From Colius striatus (Eukaryota > Chordata > Aves > Coliiformes > Coliidae): 64,000 nt of DNA. The notes beneath the pieces were generated by a model that saw only the letters and a program-made list of their open reading frames with translations, was not told the DNA's origin and made no database searches. Where the stretch lies: NCBI RefSeq assembly GCF_028858725.1, contig NC_084760.1:77568367-77632366 (forward strand), in the 5' to 3' direction. The translations under genes were made by a program, and so were the position numbers. Below are positions 36,001 through 45,944 of the stretch, in pieces (position 1 is the stretch's first letter; each line of letters starts with the position of its first letter).

Positions 36001-39000
36001 CCAAAAATAACATCTTTGGAAAACTAAAGTTTCCTTCCTTCACCAAAAAGGTAAAGAAGCAAACATTTTCAGGCTCCTTCTCACACAGTGTTTCATAAAG
36101 AGGGAAAAAATACACAGTAAGCGAAGAGTTAAAGTAACCAACCATAAAAAGAAAACATGGTTACTGTAGTCATAAAAACTTTTCCTTGAACAGTACCTAT
36201 TTCTTACACCAAAGGTACAAACTCAAGCATTGAAAGTATTCTCGTGACCTAATTTAAAAAAACCCAAAACACTAACGCTTCCCTAAATCCATTCAAGAAC
36301 TTTAAAAAGCTCTATGGTTGAACAATTAACAGCAAAAGCTAAATACAGAAGAAAGACTGTTTGATCCTCACTACTATTTCAACTCTACTGGCTGTTCATT
36401 AGGCAAGTTTGAGGTGGAAAATATCCAAAATCAGACAGTATGCAGACAATGCTCCCTGGTACAAGACATTCAGCAATTCATCAGCCCAAATCTTTGCAGC
36501 ATGCAGGAACAGATAATTAAGTGGACGTTTGTGATAGAGTTATGGCTACTTACTGTTAGTTGCCTGCACATTTTCCTCTAGTTTACAGAAGAGCCGCAAC
36601 TCAGATACCAACCAAGCACAGAGTTTGGTGAATTCAGGGGAGCTGGCTCCACGGGAGACTGCCTGGGCCAGCGCTCCATCATCCAACAATGGACCTTTGT
36701 AACTGACAAATAAAACAAAAGGACAGTTCATTAAAGTTCACCATGACTGATGTCCTGTGATAACATTTATTTTATGCTGTATACATATACACCCTCAAAC
36801 CATCTGCAATGCTGAACTATACTGATAGGATTTCTGCACTGAACTGTAAGAAATAAAGCACATTGAAAACATCTGAGTAAACTCTGCATTTCTATGCGCA
36901 CCAGTTTCCTGCCAAAGAGGCTGCGGCACAAAATATCATCATCAAAGGCTTAATTCTGGCAAATGATATCACGTACAGCAGCAACATTTCTGCCTCTATG
37001 GCTTGAAGACATCACAATCTACCTACCCAGGGCAACTGCAGTTTCAAAGTACCACTCTTGAGCACTGCTTTACGGTATGTTGAATAATTACTGTCAAACT
37101 AGTGCCTCTTTCCTGTCACTTCCTACCATGTATTGAAGAGTTGCCATGCAAAATAAAGCCTTCAATATAAATGCTACAAAAGCGATCTGCAAAACAATAT
37201 CCTCTTTTGAAAAATCATCTTCTTAAATAAGTCAAAATCAGGCCTTGTGAAAGAAAGTATGAGTTTACAGGTCAGGCCAAGGCATAGTTCTCAGGACATA
37301 TGCGTACTGATAAGAGGAAGAGTAGGGAGAAAACTGCCTTATTGACCAGGTAGACGCAAAGCCAGAGCTTAACAAAGAACTTAATTTAAAAATGTGCAGT
37401 ATTATTTTGATACACTGCACCCAAGACAGAAAGGCATCTAAGAATGAGCATAATCAAACAAAATTCTTCATCTGAACTTCCAGGCAATGTCACCCACTAT
37501 GTCACAGCAACCCAGGGAGTCCAGTCAACTCTTGGCAAACTTCAGAAGAAAAGAAATATGTCAAATGTTATTCTCCACACTTTGTCCCTGGGCTTAACAC
37601 CACATATAAAGAATTTGGTCTGCACTGTAACAGCCTGGTACTTCATTCAAGCAAAATGAGTAAGTCATGCTCAAAAATAACTTTCACCTCACGGAACAGC
37701 TCGATTAGCAATACAGACTTAATCTACTTTCAGGTGGTGGGAAACTGTAAGCTGATGTAATACAACTCTGCTGTAATGTAGTAGGCTAGACAATTTCAAC
37801 AGGCTAATCAGAGCAAGTTTGAAGTCCCATCCCACAGATGTTTCAGACCTACATGTGTATAGAAACATCTGGGACTCAGAACAGAAACACCCAGTTATAG
37901 ATCAAAATAGAAGGGAGGTGATGACAAGCTTTTTGCTTTGTCAGGATCTGGATTTAGGTCACTGGTCATGTCAGAAGCCCCTTTTCTAGAATTTTTCTTT
38001 GACAGATATGACATCTTGTCTGTGCTATCTCTTGATAATTATGACATCAGCAATACCTCTACTTGGCCAGTAATCCAACTTGCAGATTCCCAACTGCAAA
38101 CAGCTTTTTCCTCCCATTCCTGCCAACGACACACATTCTAAAGCTACACTCCCCTTTTAGTAACTCTATGTTGTCTGGTTTCTTTGTTTTCTCAATAGTT
38201 CAACAAACTAACTTACAAGGCAAAAGGCCATTATTGGAGCACAAATCCAAAATGAAACGACTTTTTGATAAGCAATGCTACAAAAAAAAATACATCAAGT
38301 AACACATCAGAATCATCTTCAGCTGGTGCTTATAAAAAATAAGTTAACCTGCAAAGGATCACAGAGCTACTACCAAAGCTTAAAACCTCAAACAATCCAG
38401 TCTTTCCAGACATAAGGATGCAGTCATTTAGTAACATGCAGTAGCTTTCCCTTTTGTTACCAATAGTGTTGAAGCTCCACCTCTTTCACTCTCCACATTT
38501 TCTTTTCAATCATTGTTGCCAATCTTGGTTGATACCACATTTTTAAGATCAATTTTCACTTTTGTGTCAAAAATCGATAACGTTTTCTGTCTATAGTTAC
38601 ACAGATAAGCAGCACAAGACACAAGTCCTTCAAGCCAATAAGATCCTTTTGAAAGATATGTCAGAAAAAAGAAGCCCATCACAGTGTGTGTATATCATGG
38701 CTGAAGCCTTTTCACACGTCAGCTGGCGAAATACCTGCCAAAACAGAGGCCTATTTGTCAAGCTTTGAAACTGTCATGGCTAGCCTAGCCTAGAAATAAA
38801 ATCTTTGTTGCAGCGTAATGGCTCTCGCCACAAAGTGATGTATGGGAATGCAGCCAATGTGAGTAAATACAGCTGTTTGCATAGAACCAGCAGCAAAATT
38901 GTAACTGCCTCTTGTCTCAGCTCTCAAGAGTTTACAGACACACAAACTTACATCAGGGCACATTCTCCTTGCTCTCTCTTTCATATTTACTTAACCTTTA

Positions 39001-39678
39001 CTGACTCTGACGGAGTAACAGGTTTAAACAACAGAGAAGTTTCCTGTGCTATATTACACGGTTTGTAAAAAAAGGGAAAAATATTTTCAATTACAATTTT
39101 TTTTCCAATAAATGTAAAGTCTAAAAGTTTTTTTCTCCTCTGATTTCTATGGAAAAGTCTCTTTCTCCCTGCCCACAGCTAGGACTGCTCTACTGAACAA
39201 AGAAGGTACCAATGAGATGGCATCACAAGAACCAAGGATATCAGCAGCACGCAGGAAGAGGTAAAACGTCTACAAAGGCCGTACAGATAAAAACCTGCTT
39301 GCTCGCTTTGGTGTTTTTCTCAAGCCCAACCGGCACCACCACCAGCCCCGCTAAGGGAAGGGTCATCGCACTTCTGAGGCGGGACCATCCCCACCGCTAA
39401 GCATGGCGCAGCTCTGCCCCAGGCCGCAGCCCTCCGGGGCGCCGGCTGCCCGGTCTGCCCAGGGCGAACCGCGGCGCTGCCCGCGCCAGGGGCCCACAGT
39501 GGGGCCGTCCTCCCTCCTGCTCCCGGCCCACAGCAGCGGCCACCGGGCGCCACGGCCCCGCCACCGGCGGCCAACCGCCACCCGCTTCCCACCCACCCTC
39601 GCTCCCTCCGGCGCCGGGCACCTACCCCAGGTCCTCCAGCGACTCCAGCACGTCGCTCTCCAGGAGCTCGAACTCCAT
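23330..39678 (-). CDS. FAM98A: FAM98A (complete, eight coding exons)
   Basis: Minus-strand exons in coding order: 39678-39626, 36702-36554, 35071-34937, 32149-31965, 29565-29485, 28148-28032, 25151-24984 and 24094-23330. They join in frame to 550 residues; human is about 518. The start, MEFELLESDVLESLEDLG, matches the family N-terminus. Residues 1 to about 296 form the conserved FAM98 region with a CH-like N-terminal fold in the family, including the NAPPKKAQEGGGSEVFQEL and ICIALGMSKPPANITMFQFF blocks. Residues 297-550 are a glycine-rich RGG/RG tail ending in HFTS. Known for the family: RNA binding, PRMT1 substrate or partner, association with DDX1 and tRNA-ligase-complex relatives, and PLEKHM1 in osteoclasts. 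The paralogues FAM98B and C fit less well because this RGG tail and the RASGRP3 neighbour point to FAM98A. The extra length comes mainly from the RGG part. Confidence 0.96.
23819..23956 (-). repeat. FAM98A: Two-copy 69-bp coding tandem repeat in FAM98A RGG domain
   Basis: The first copy (23956-23888) encodes YESSYGGRGGYDHGG... and the second (23887-23819) YDSSYGGRGGHEQGS..., both ending HDRGGRGG. Each is exactly 69 bases, so the duplication is in frame. Confidence 0.9.
24095..24983 (-). other. FAM98A intron 7
   Basis: GT-AG intron on the minus strand. About a third is a CR1 fragment; nothing else recognised. Confidence 0.9.
24516..24845 (-). repeat. CR1 LINE 3' end (subfamily C, minus strand)
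   Basis: On plus it starts AGAATGGTAGGGTTGGAATG and runs through GGGCAGCCTGTGCCAGGGC and TTTTTGTGTTCCAGCTTCAT, i.e. the reverse complement of a CR1 3' end. It shares a long, nearly identical stretch with the copy at 45945-46890. It lies in FAM98A intron 7, in the same orientation as the gene. Confidence 0.93.
24984..25151 (-). CDS. FAM98A: FAM98A exon 7
   Basis: A 56-codon phase 0 exon between CTCCAACAG and GTACCT. Encodes SQTEKLAKVYQPKRALLSTK then SIANLLAARQDLSKIMRTSS and CAINK, the end of the globular part before the glycine-rich tail. Confidence 0.95.
25152..28031 (-). other. FAM98A intron 6
   Basis: 2.9-kb GT-AG intron. It holds a CR1 fragment near its upstream end; the rest is AT-rich single-copy-looking sequence. 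Confidence 0.85.
27361..27640 (-). repeat. CR1 LINE 3' end (subfamily A, minus strand)
   Basis: On plus it starts AGCACAGAATCTTAAGGGTT and includes AGATCATCTAGTCCAATGTC and GGGCAGCCTGTTCCAGTGCT, the reverse complement of a CR1 3' end. It best matches the copy at 1-267, sharing the TGGTCCTGCTCTGGCAGGG and TGATCTTTTGAGGTCCCTTC blocks. Confidence 0.93.
28032..28148 (-). CDS. FAM98A: FAM98A exon 6
   Basis: A 39-codon phase 0 exon between GTTGCAG and GTACAA. Encodes EKIEAINQAIVNEYEVRRKL then LDVTVQSFGWSDRAK, predicted helical. Confidence 0.95.
28149..29484 (-). other. FAM98A intron 5
   Basis: 1.3-kb GT-AG intron; no repeat or gene recognised. Small open frames at 28.9-29.2 kb have no recognisable product. 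Confidence 0.85.
29485..29565 (-). CDS. FAM98A: FAM98A exon 5
   Basis: A 27-codon phase 0 exon between CTCCTAACAG and GTAAGT. Encodes LKETLAKVPPNHVGKPLLKK and QLGPAHW. Confidence 0.95.
29566..31964 (-). other. FAM98A intron 4
   Basis: 2.4-kb AT-rich GT-AG intron; nothing recognised. Confidence 0.85.
31965..32149 (-). CDS. FAM98A: FAM98A exon 4
   Basis: Acceptor TTACCCCAG, donor GTAAGA. Encodes YLISELEAARMLCVNAPPKK, AQEGGGSEVFQELKGICIAL and GMSKPPANITMFQFFSGIEK, the most strongly conserved block of the family. Confidence 0.96.
32150..34936 (-). other. FAM98A intron 3
   Basis: 2.8-kb AT-rich GT-AG intron; nothing recognised. Confidence 0.85.
34937..35071 (-). CDS. FAM98A: FAM98A exon 3
   Basis: Acceptor ends TTCTAAG, donor GTAAGT. 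Encodes PDEAEGFQLEMSGLLAEMNC and SLTSGDVTKRLHNQKNCLLL. Phase 1 on both sides (the first codon is shared with exon 2). It has no ATG-initiated ORF long enough to stand out, but matches the family closely. Confidence 0.92.
35072..36553 (-). other. FAM98A intron 2
   Basis: 1.5-kb AT-rich GT-AG intron; nothing recognised. Confidence 0.85.
36554..36702 (-). CDS. FAM98A: FAM98A exon 2
   Basis: Acceptor TTTATTTGTCAG, donor GTAAGT on the minus strand. Encodes YKGPLLDDGALAQAVSRG, then ASSPEFTKLCAWLVSEL and KLEENVQATN, part of the CH-like N-terminal domain. Confidence 0.95.
36703..39625 (-). other. FAM98A intron 1
   Basis: 2.9-kb GT-AG intron. Its upstream end (about 39.3 kb on) is GC-rich and part of the CpG island; the rest is AT-rich with nothing recognised. 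Confidence 0.85.
39626..39678 (-). CDS. FAM98A: FAM98A exon 1 coding part
   Basis: Starts at ATG (CAT at 39676-39678 on plus), encodes MEFELLESDVLESLEDL plus two bases of Gly, and ends at a GTAGGT donor. It lies inside the CpG island. The ATG is directly preceded by CAGG after a pyrimidine-containing stretch, so it could also be the start of an internal exon. Confidence 0.9.
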
Positions 39679-39970
39679 CCTGCGGCGGTGCACGGGGAAA
39701 GAACCTGCGCGACAGTAGGACTCAGTGCCACCGGTACCCGCCGCCCACCGCCCCCGCCTCAGCCCCCCGACCCCGGCGCAGGAGGGCTCAGCGCTCACAC
39801 GCCGCCCCTGCCGCGCGCTGTGTGGGAGCGCAGAGCCCCCGGCGCCCGCCCGCCTGCCCCCTCCCCCGCGGCCCCACGTACGCGGCTCGCACGCTGCTTG
39901 CGCCGCCGGCTGCCGGGTTGGCATGTCAGGGCGGGGAGAGAGGGAGGGAGGAGCAAGTCCTCTCACTCAC

Positions 39971-39973
39971 CTT
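39971..39973 (-). promoter_or_regulatory. Possible 5' UTR splice donor of FAM98A
   Basis: On the minus strand the sequence AAG|GTGAGTGAG is a near-consensus donor with exon edge at 39971. A plausible acceptor (TTCTTTCCCC...CCGCAG) sits one base before the FAM98A ATG. This would give a non-coding first exon upstream. It is an inference from splice signals only. Confidence 0.35.
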
Positions 39974-40328
39974 CCACCCGGCTTCCCTCCGGGCGCCCCG
40001 CCGCCATGCCTGATCGACGCGGCCTTCTTCCGCGATGGTCTCCGCTTACTCGCCGCGCCAGGCAGCGTTGCTAAAAGGAGATGCGAGTGTGAACGCGGGT
40101 GCCGGCGTGCGTCTGTGGGGAGAGAGCCCGCGACGAGCCAAACCTCCCACGTTTCTGCTCAGGCGGTGTACAAGGCAGGCCCCGAAGAAGGCCCCTCCCA
40201 CCACGACCCCACGCTGGAATGCGCTGTGCTGAGCGGTGTCGCGGCCACAGGCGGAGGGCGACGGGGCGGCAGGAGGCCCAAACCGCTTCGGTGTGCGAGT
40301 GCTTCCCGGCCCGGAGTGACCCTGAGGC

Positions 40329-40347
40329 ACTACAAGTCCCAGCATGC
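40329..40347 (+). promoter_or_regulatory. ZNF143/THAP11-type motif
   Basis: ACTACAAGTCCCAGCATGC is close to the ACTACA-NN-TCCCAG-N-nTGC element found in many vertebrate housekeeping promoters and bound by ZNF143 and THAP11. It is about 650 bases upstream of the FAM98A ATG, in the CpG island. Confidence 0.7.
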
Positions 40348-40444
40348 CGTGCGCCCGGAGGACCCTCTGGTGCCCGCCGTAAGGCCGGCTCTCGCCGCAC
40401 CGGGGAACAGTGCGGCCGGGGTCGCGAGTGCGCTCGCTGCCTTA

Positions 40445-41370
40445 CAGTCACAGCATGGTACAATCATTTCGGTTGGAAAACATCTTTAAGATCAAGTCCA
40501 ACCACTCAGCTCACACTGCCAGGCCCACCACTAACCCAGATCCTTCAGCACCTCAGCTGCACGGCTTTTAAATATCTCCAGGGTCGGCGACTCCACCACC
40601 TCCCTGGGCAGCCTGTGCCAGTGTCTAACCACCCTCTCAGTGAAAAAGTTCTTCCTCCTCTCCAATCTAAAGCTCTTCTGGTGCAACTTGAGCCCATTTT
40701 CTCTTGTCCTATCACTCTTTACTTGGGAGGAGAGACTGACTCCCATCTCACTACAATCTCCTTTCAGGTAGCTGTAGAACATGATAAGGTCTCCCCTCAT
40801 CCTCCTCCAGGCTAAACATCCCCAGCTCCCTCAGCTGCTCCTCATCAGACTTGTGCTCCAGACCCTTCACCAGCTTCGTTGCCAGTCTCTGGATGCGCTC
40901 CAGCACCTCAGTGCCCATCTTTTAGTGAGGGGCCCAGAACTAAACACAGTACTTGAGGTGTGGCCTCACCAGCACCAGGTACAGGAGGACAATCACTTCC
41001 CTGGCCTTGCTGGTCACACTTTTTCTGATACAGGCCAGGATGCAGGCCAGGATGCCATTGGCCTCCTTGGCCACCTGGGCACACTGCTGGCTTATGTTCA
41101 GCCCCAGTCAATTAACACCCCCAGGTCCTTTTCTGCCAGACAGCTTTCCAGCCACTATGCCCTAATCCTGTAGCATTGCATGTGGCCCAGATGCAGGACC
41201 CAGTATTTGGCCTTGTTAAACCTCACACAGTTAGCCTCAGACCATCACTCCAGCCTGGCCAGGTCCCTCTGAAGAGCCTTCCTGCACTCAAGCAGGTATA
41301 TACACCCACCCAGCTTTGTGTCACCAGCTTGTGGCCAGTGTCACACATCTGAGGGGCAATAAAATCAATA
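40445..41370 (-). repeat. CR1 LINE fragment, about 0.9 kb (subfamily B, minus strand)
   Basis: Reverse complement of the CR1 3' third. The 3' tail is at 40445 (CATGGTACAATCATTTCGG) and the element runs leftwards through ORF2 C-terminal coding sequence to about 41370, where similarity fades. The coding frame is broken by stops and shifts; short open pieces (40531-40800, 40908-41111) are remnants. It directly abuts the FAM98A CpG island. Left edge is approximate. Confidence 0.9.
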
Positions 41371-41982
41371 AATTAAAATCACTGCTTCCACAGGTTTCAT
41401 TCTTGCCCAGTGCCCTGGCAGTGCTGACTGAAGCAGTACCTTGGTGTCCTACTGATTACGTGGCTTTTGAGGACGCTGAAGCAGTGCTGGCCATACCAGA
41501 GCCTGCCAGACTTTGTGATGACAGTGAAACTCCTTCCTTTAAACTTTGAGGACCGGGGAGGGGTGTAACACTATTCTTTCAGTTGCTTATTTGGCAGCAT
41601 CTTCAGAAGGAAAGCCATGTACTTGGATAAAGATGCATCATTTATAATGGGAAATTAAATTACAGGGGATAGTTTTGCTTGCTCTTTCTAGTTCTCTTAG
41701 GCAGCATAGCCAGATTGCCTGGGATGCAGCAGTCCCACATGAAGCATATCAGTACTAAAAAAGGAAGCGTGGATAAGAGAGCAGAGTATGTTGTAATGCC
41801 CTGGCTATGCCAGGGAAAGTCAAAAGCACTAGTGCCAAAAATAATCCCAGTCCGTCAGCACAGTGAGTTGATGGTCTAGTACAGGGGTCTCAGCTGCATC
41901 TGCTTCATGAAGTTGCTCTTGGCAGGCATAAATAAGAGAAGTTGTGGTCAAATAAGGAGGGACCTTGTAGCCTCAAGATAGG
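41371..41982. other. Intergenic sequence between CR1 and LTR
   Basis: No gene or known repeat recognised. Confidence 0.6.
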
Positions 41983-42534
41983 TAACCTGGTTTTGCCAGG
42001 GAGAGTTTATTTTTTTCTTAGTAGCTGCTACAGGGCTGTTTTGGGTTTATGCCTGGAAAGAATGTTGCTAATACAGGGATGTTTTGATTATTGCCCAGCA
42101 GTGCTTGCACAGCATCAAGGCCATTTTTGCTTCTCCCCCTGCCCTGTTAGCAAGCTGTGGGGGGACAAGAAGTTAGGAGGGAGCATGGCCAAGACAGCTG
42201 ACCCAAACTAGCTAAAGGGCTATTCTATACCATAGGATATCATGCCCCGTATAGAAACTGGGGGAGTTGGTGGAGAGGAGCAGATCGTTCTTGGGCATCA
42301 GTCAGCAATTGGTGAGCAGCTGCATTGTGCAATTGTCTTTTCTTGGGTTTTATTTCAATAACAGTAATAATTATTTTTTTTATTGTTATTCTAATTAATT
42401 TTATTTATTACTTAGTTTTTATCTCCACATTGAAGTTTTGTCTTCCTCTGATTCTCATCCGAGGTTGGGGAAGGGAGGGGAGCAGAGTGGCAGCTGTGTG
42501 GTGCTTAGTTGCTGACTGGGGTTAAACCATGACA
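41983..42534 (-). mobile_element. Solo LTR of an avian endogenous retrovirus (minus strand)
   Basis: On the minus strand the element begins TGTCATGGTTTAACCCCAG and ends at 41983 with a degenerate CCAGG-type end, about 552 bases. This is the familiar LTR class of bird endogenous retroviruses, recognised from memory, with an A/T-rich central region of AATAAT-like repeats. No gag, pol or env sequence flanks it, so it is a solo LTR left after recombination. I see no clear target-site duplication, so it is probably old. It codes for nothing. Confidence 0.8.
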
Positions 42535-45500
42535 GCTAAAAAGAAGGAATTCTTCACTAACAGACAATTAAATCACCTTTTCTGTCCAATATACACATTT
42601 AGGTGAAAATTTCCTCCTAAAAACTTAATGTGAAAGGAAGAATACGGGCATTTCTGTTTCTCTGTGTATTTTGCGTCCAGCTGTAATGTAGCTGGTAAAG
42701 GGTAGCCAAAAGCTATTTCAGAATTAAAAATCAAAACAGATTAAGGCTCTGGGCAAGCTGCCTTATCACTGCTGGGCTAAATCTGGCTGTGAGAGTCTCC
42801 CACCTTTCCTTTAGTCCATTAAGTTTAGGTTTATTCAAAGCATCTCGGGCGTTCTGCTTGGGAGCCTTGCCTGGGAGTCTGATTTGGGGGGTTGGGATTG
42901 TTTTTTTCCTCACAAATTCAACACTAAGGCCAAAGGCTTGTGATGCTTTTTTCTGATGTAATGGTTGGGTTCAGCTTGCTGGCATAGCTGGAAATGTACA
43001 AAATAGGGCAGTATGTCCACACTCTGACACTTTTTCTCAGTTGCTGCTGCTTCTGGTCATGATAACATTTAGCCCTTGCTTCTGAACCTTCTGCTTTTTT
43101 TTGTCTTGCCCACAGACTAGGACTAAATACAGTTTAAAATCATCCATGGTAGCAAGCAGTACATGGAACAATTAATTTTCTCACAGAGACTGTTTCTGTG
43201 TCCACTTGTGAATCTACACATGTTGAAAAGCAAGGATTTTGTGCTAACTTCTTGGAAACACTTGCTGTCACCCCTGCATTTACTGCAGGTAAACGATATT
43301 GACACTATGATGATTCAGATAAACATAGGCACAGGAGGAGAAGGGTTGTATTCATCCCAGTGCTCAGCTAATGACTTCCACCTTTTGTTTATTTCTCTCT
43401 TCAATTCAGTCCTCACAATACTGCAGGGCAGGGACACACAACTGAAGGCACACTCTCCACCCTGTATCTCTCAGTTCTACATCTGCCTTATTTTCCTTTC
43501 CATGTGTAGGAACCAGCAGATTCTTGAAAACCATATGGATTATATGGTCTGGGAGAAGAACAGTTCAAAGTGTGATGCTAACCTGGAGCAGGCAGCTACA
43601 ATTCCCCCCGAGGTTGGGGAAGAGAGCTTTGCTTTGTCATTCTATGTCTTGTCAGTTGTGATACTCTTCTTCCTAGTTACATAGGGTCTTTCATCACCCA
43701 AATTCTGGAAGCATCAGAGGTGTGAATGGCAACTTTTCAGCATCCTGGCCCCTCCAGAAGAAATACACTCGGACATTGTACAGCTAGTTTTTCTTTTGCA
43801 TAGAAGTGCTTCTTGAACAAATCTTGTCCCAGTTTGCTGTTGTGCGTAGCTTTGCAGAACAGTCATTTCTGGGACTAGAAGCAACCTGGGCTGTCAGCTC
43901 ACACCAGAGCTGTAACTGGGGTAGCTGATTTCCAAGGGATACGTAAGACTTTGCAGAAGACTTGTCAAGCCATAAAACCAAGCTCAGCTCTCCCTGTGTT
44001 TTTTTCCCTGGTTGAGTCTGCTACAGCTCCTTCCCTCTGAGAGTCCATGTGTCCCTCAGGCAGTTTCACTGCAGTGTCCTGGCTGGAGCTGTACAGGACT
44101 CCCTCTGTTATGCCAGCCTGGAAAAGCCATGTAATACCAATTTCCCCTATGAGAAGAACCAAGTCATCCCAGGCTGCTGCTGTCCTGTCCATTGGACTCC
44201 TGTAAATGCCTTCCAGCCTCCTTAGTCTTGGAAGGGTGTGGATGTGTAGGGTGGATCTTGGTCAGGTACCCTCAGGCTGTGACAGGTTAAGGAAGTTGGT
44301 GGTCTTTTTATGGCCTAAGGCTGTGCAGAGGCTTGAAATATTTACCCTGAGAGGTGTGAAGTGCTCCACTGCTCTGTCAACAGTTGCCACAAAGTCAGTT
44401 GGTTTCCTGTGTATTTGCCTTTTGTGATTGATTGGTTTTGGTGTTCAGGATGATGTGTGTTCTTACTGAAGATAAAGGACTTTAATCTCCTCCTGAGCAG
44501 ATTCTCTCACATCTAATAAAGCCTGAGCTGACACTGCAACCCTTCCTCCAGCTTTGAACCAAAAGGACCTGCCACCTTCTCCACTGTGGATGCTTGTTGA
44601 ATTTGCCTGGAATGGGTCATGGAGTTTGAAGATACAAGACCTTGATGGTTTAAACCTCACTTCCACAGGAAATCTGGCCAAAGATGACAACCCTAAGGCA
44701 GGCATTATTTCATTACAGAAAAAAATATTTTCCCAGTGTCTCCATCTCCCCACCTCAGGCCTCGCCTGTTTGCTCTGTGGTTGTCAAAAATCCCCTCGAC
44801 AGAGGCATCCTGAAATCTGCACTTGTGTAACAGCCTGAAACACACTTGAGTGCTATGAGATGCAGAGTGTGCATGTTAAAGTGCTGCTAGTCCCTTTTGT
44901 ATCAAAATCTTTTTTATTAATCATTTATCTGAGGATGCTGCAGCTTTTCCAGAATGCCCAGATGCATCAGAATCCAGCCACTGTGTTGCAGATAGAAGCT
45001 CACTGTCTGAATAGCCTGTTGGAAGTATGAATTAAAACCAGACCCTATAGGAAGATCAAAAGCAGAACAAGCACATATGACTCTTTACCTAATAGTCTTC
45101 CAGCCTCTGACTAATTTCAGCTCTCCAGGCTTTCTTCAGTCCTGTGATGCTTGAGAGAATCAGAGGTGAGAGGATAGCAGAGCCAGCTACAGGGTAGGCT
45201 GCTTAGGGACAGTTATTGAAGGGACTCTTAGCCTGTGTGCACCTGTGTTTTCAGATGCAAGGGGGTCTGAGTAGCAGCAACCTGAGTGAGGCAGTGGGTT
45301 TCAAGGTCTTGTATGACCAGGTGTCTAGCTGGAGAGAACAAGGACCTGGGGCCAACTACTCTATAAATGAGCATCTAAGGCCTGCTACCAGAGGGACCCA
45401 CGTTCTGTGTATGTCTGTTCATCTGTTCGTCCCATCAAGGACCTTCATTCCACAGAGGGAATAGGATGATCCTATTTCCATTTGTAGAAGTGCTGTCTTC

Positions 45501-45944
45501 AGGTTTTATATATGATTTATCTGTGTGGCTGGCCAGGTGTATACACATACGAGTGTATATGTGCATGTGTGCATGCCTACTGGGAGTACACCTTCAGCCT
45601 TGCTACTGGCTGGACCTGAGGAGATGCTGGGGATAATTTTTGCTACAGAACAAGTTTAAAATGCAGCCTTTGTGTGGCAGTTCATTTTTTTCACTAGCTA
45701 TACTGAACCATGTTCCTGAACACCTTATCAGCAGAAATCCATGGTTATTTTATTTTCTAGAGTAGCTGTACCTCTGCTAACTCTGCCACTGAAGAAAAGA
45801 ATGAAAATACAGGCAGTCTCTTCCACACAGGGTATTTGAATCTATCCCTGGATTGCACCCCTATTAGCCCGAGGATGTTAGTGCTACAGTCATTAGTTTA
45901 CCAGTCAGCCTCTTGCAGTAGCAAATTAAGGAAGGAGAAAGGGA
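42535..45944. other. Intergenic region
   Basis: No host gene recognised. The longest open frame (43163-43684, plus) has no recognisable domain. A minus-strand frame at 42731-42913 looks vaguely like repeat-derived coding sequence but I cannot name it. Alternating purine-pyrimidine DNA lies at 45538-45576. Confidence 0.6.
45538..45576. repeat. Alternating purine-pyrimidine tract
   Basis: Degenerate TG/CA/TA dinucleotide sequence (GTGTATACACATACG... GTGTGCATGC). Such tracts can adopt Z-DNA in principle; no function is evident here. Confidence 0.7.

Larger units (their letters stand above)
39300..40444. promoter_or_regulatory. CpG island, FAM98A promoter
   Basis: A sharp rise in GC and CpG spans the FAM98A start codon and the 760 bases upstream, in contrast to AT-rich flanks. 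It contains GCCGCCATG, CTTCCG (ETS-like) and an ACTACAAGTCCCAGCATGC motif at 40329-40347. No TATA box is evident, as expected for a broad housekeeping promoter. Long open frames here are GC artefacts. The island ends exactly where a CR1 fragment begins. Confidence 0.85.

Noticed and set aside
39363-40489. Several long overlapping frames (up to 254 codons) on both strands around the FAM98A start
   Set aside because: CpG-island DNA is poor in stop codons; the translations are Pro/Arg/Gly/Ala-rich and match nothing.
43163-43684. 173-codon plus-strand frame in the intergenic region
   Set aside because: No domain, no recognisable homologue and no clear splice or promoter context; a chance frame is more likely.
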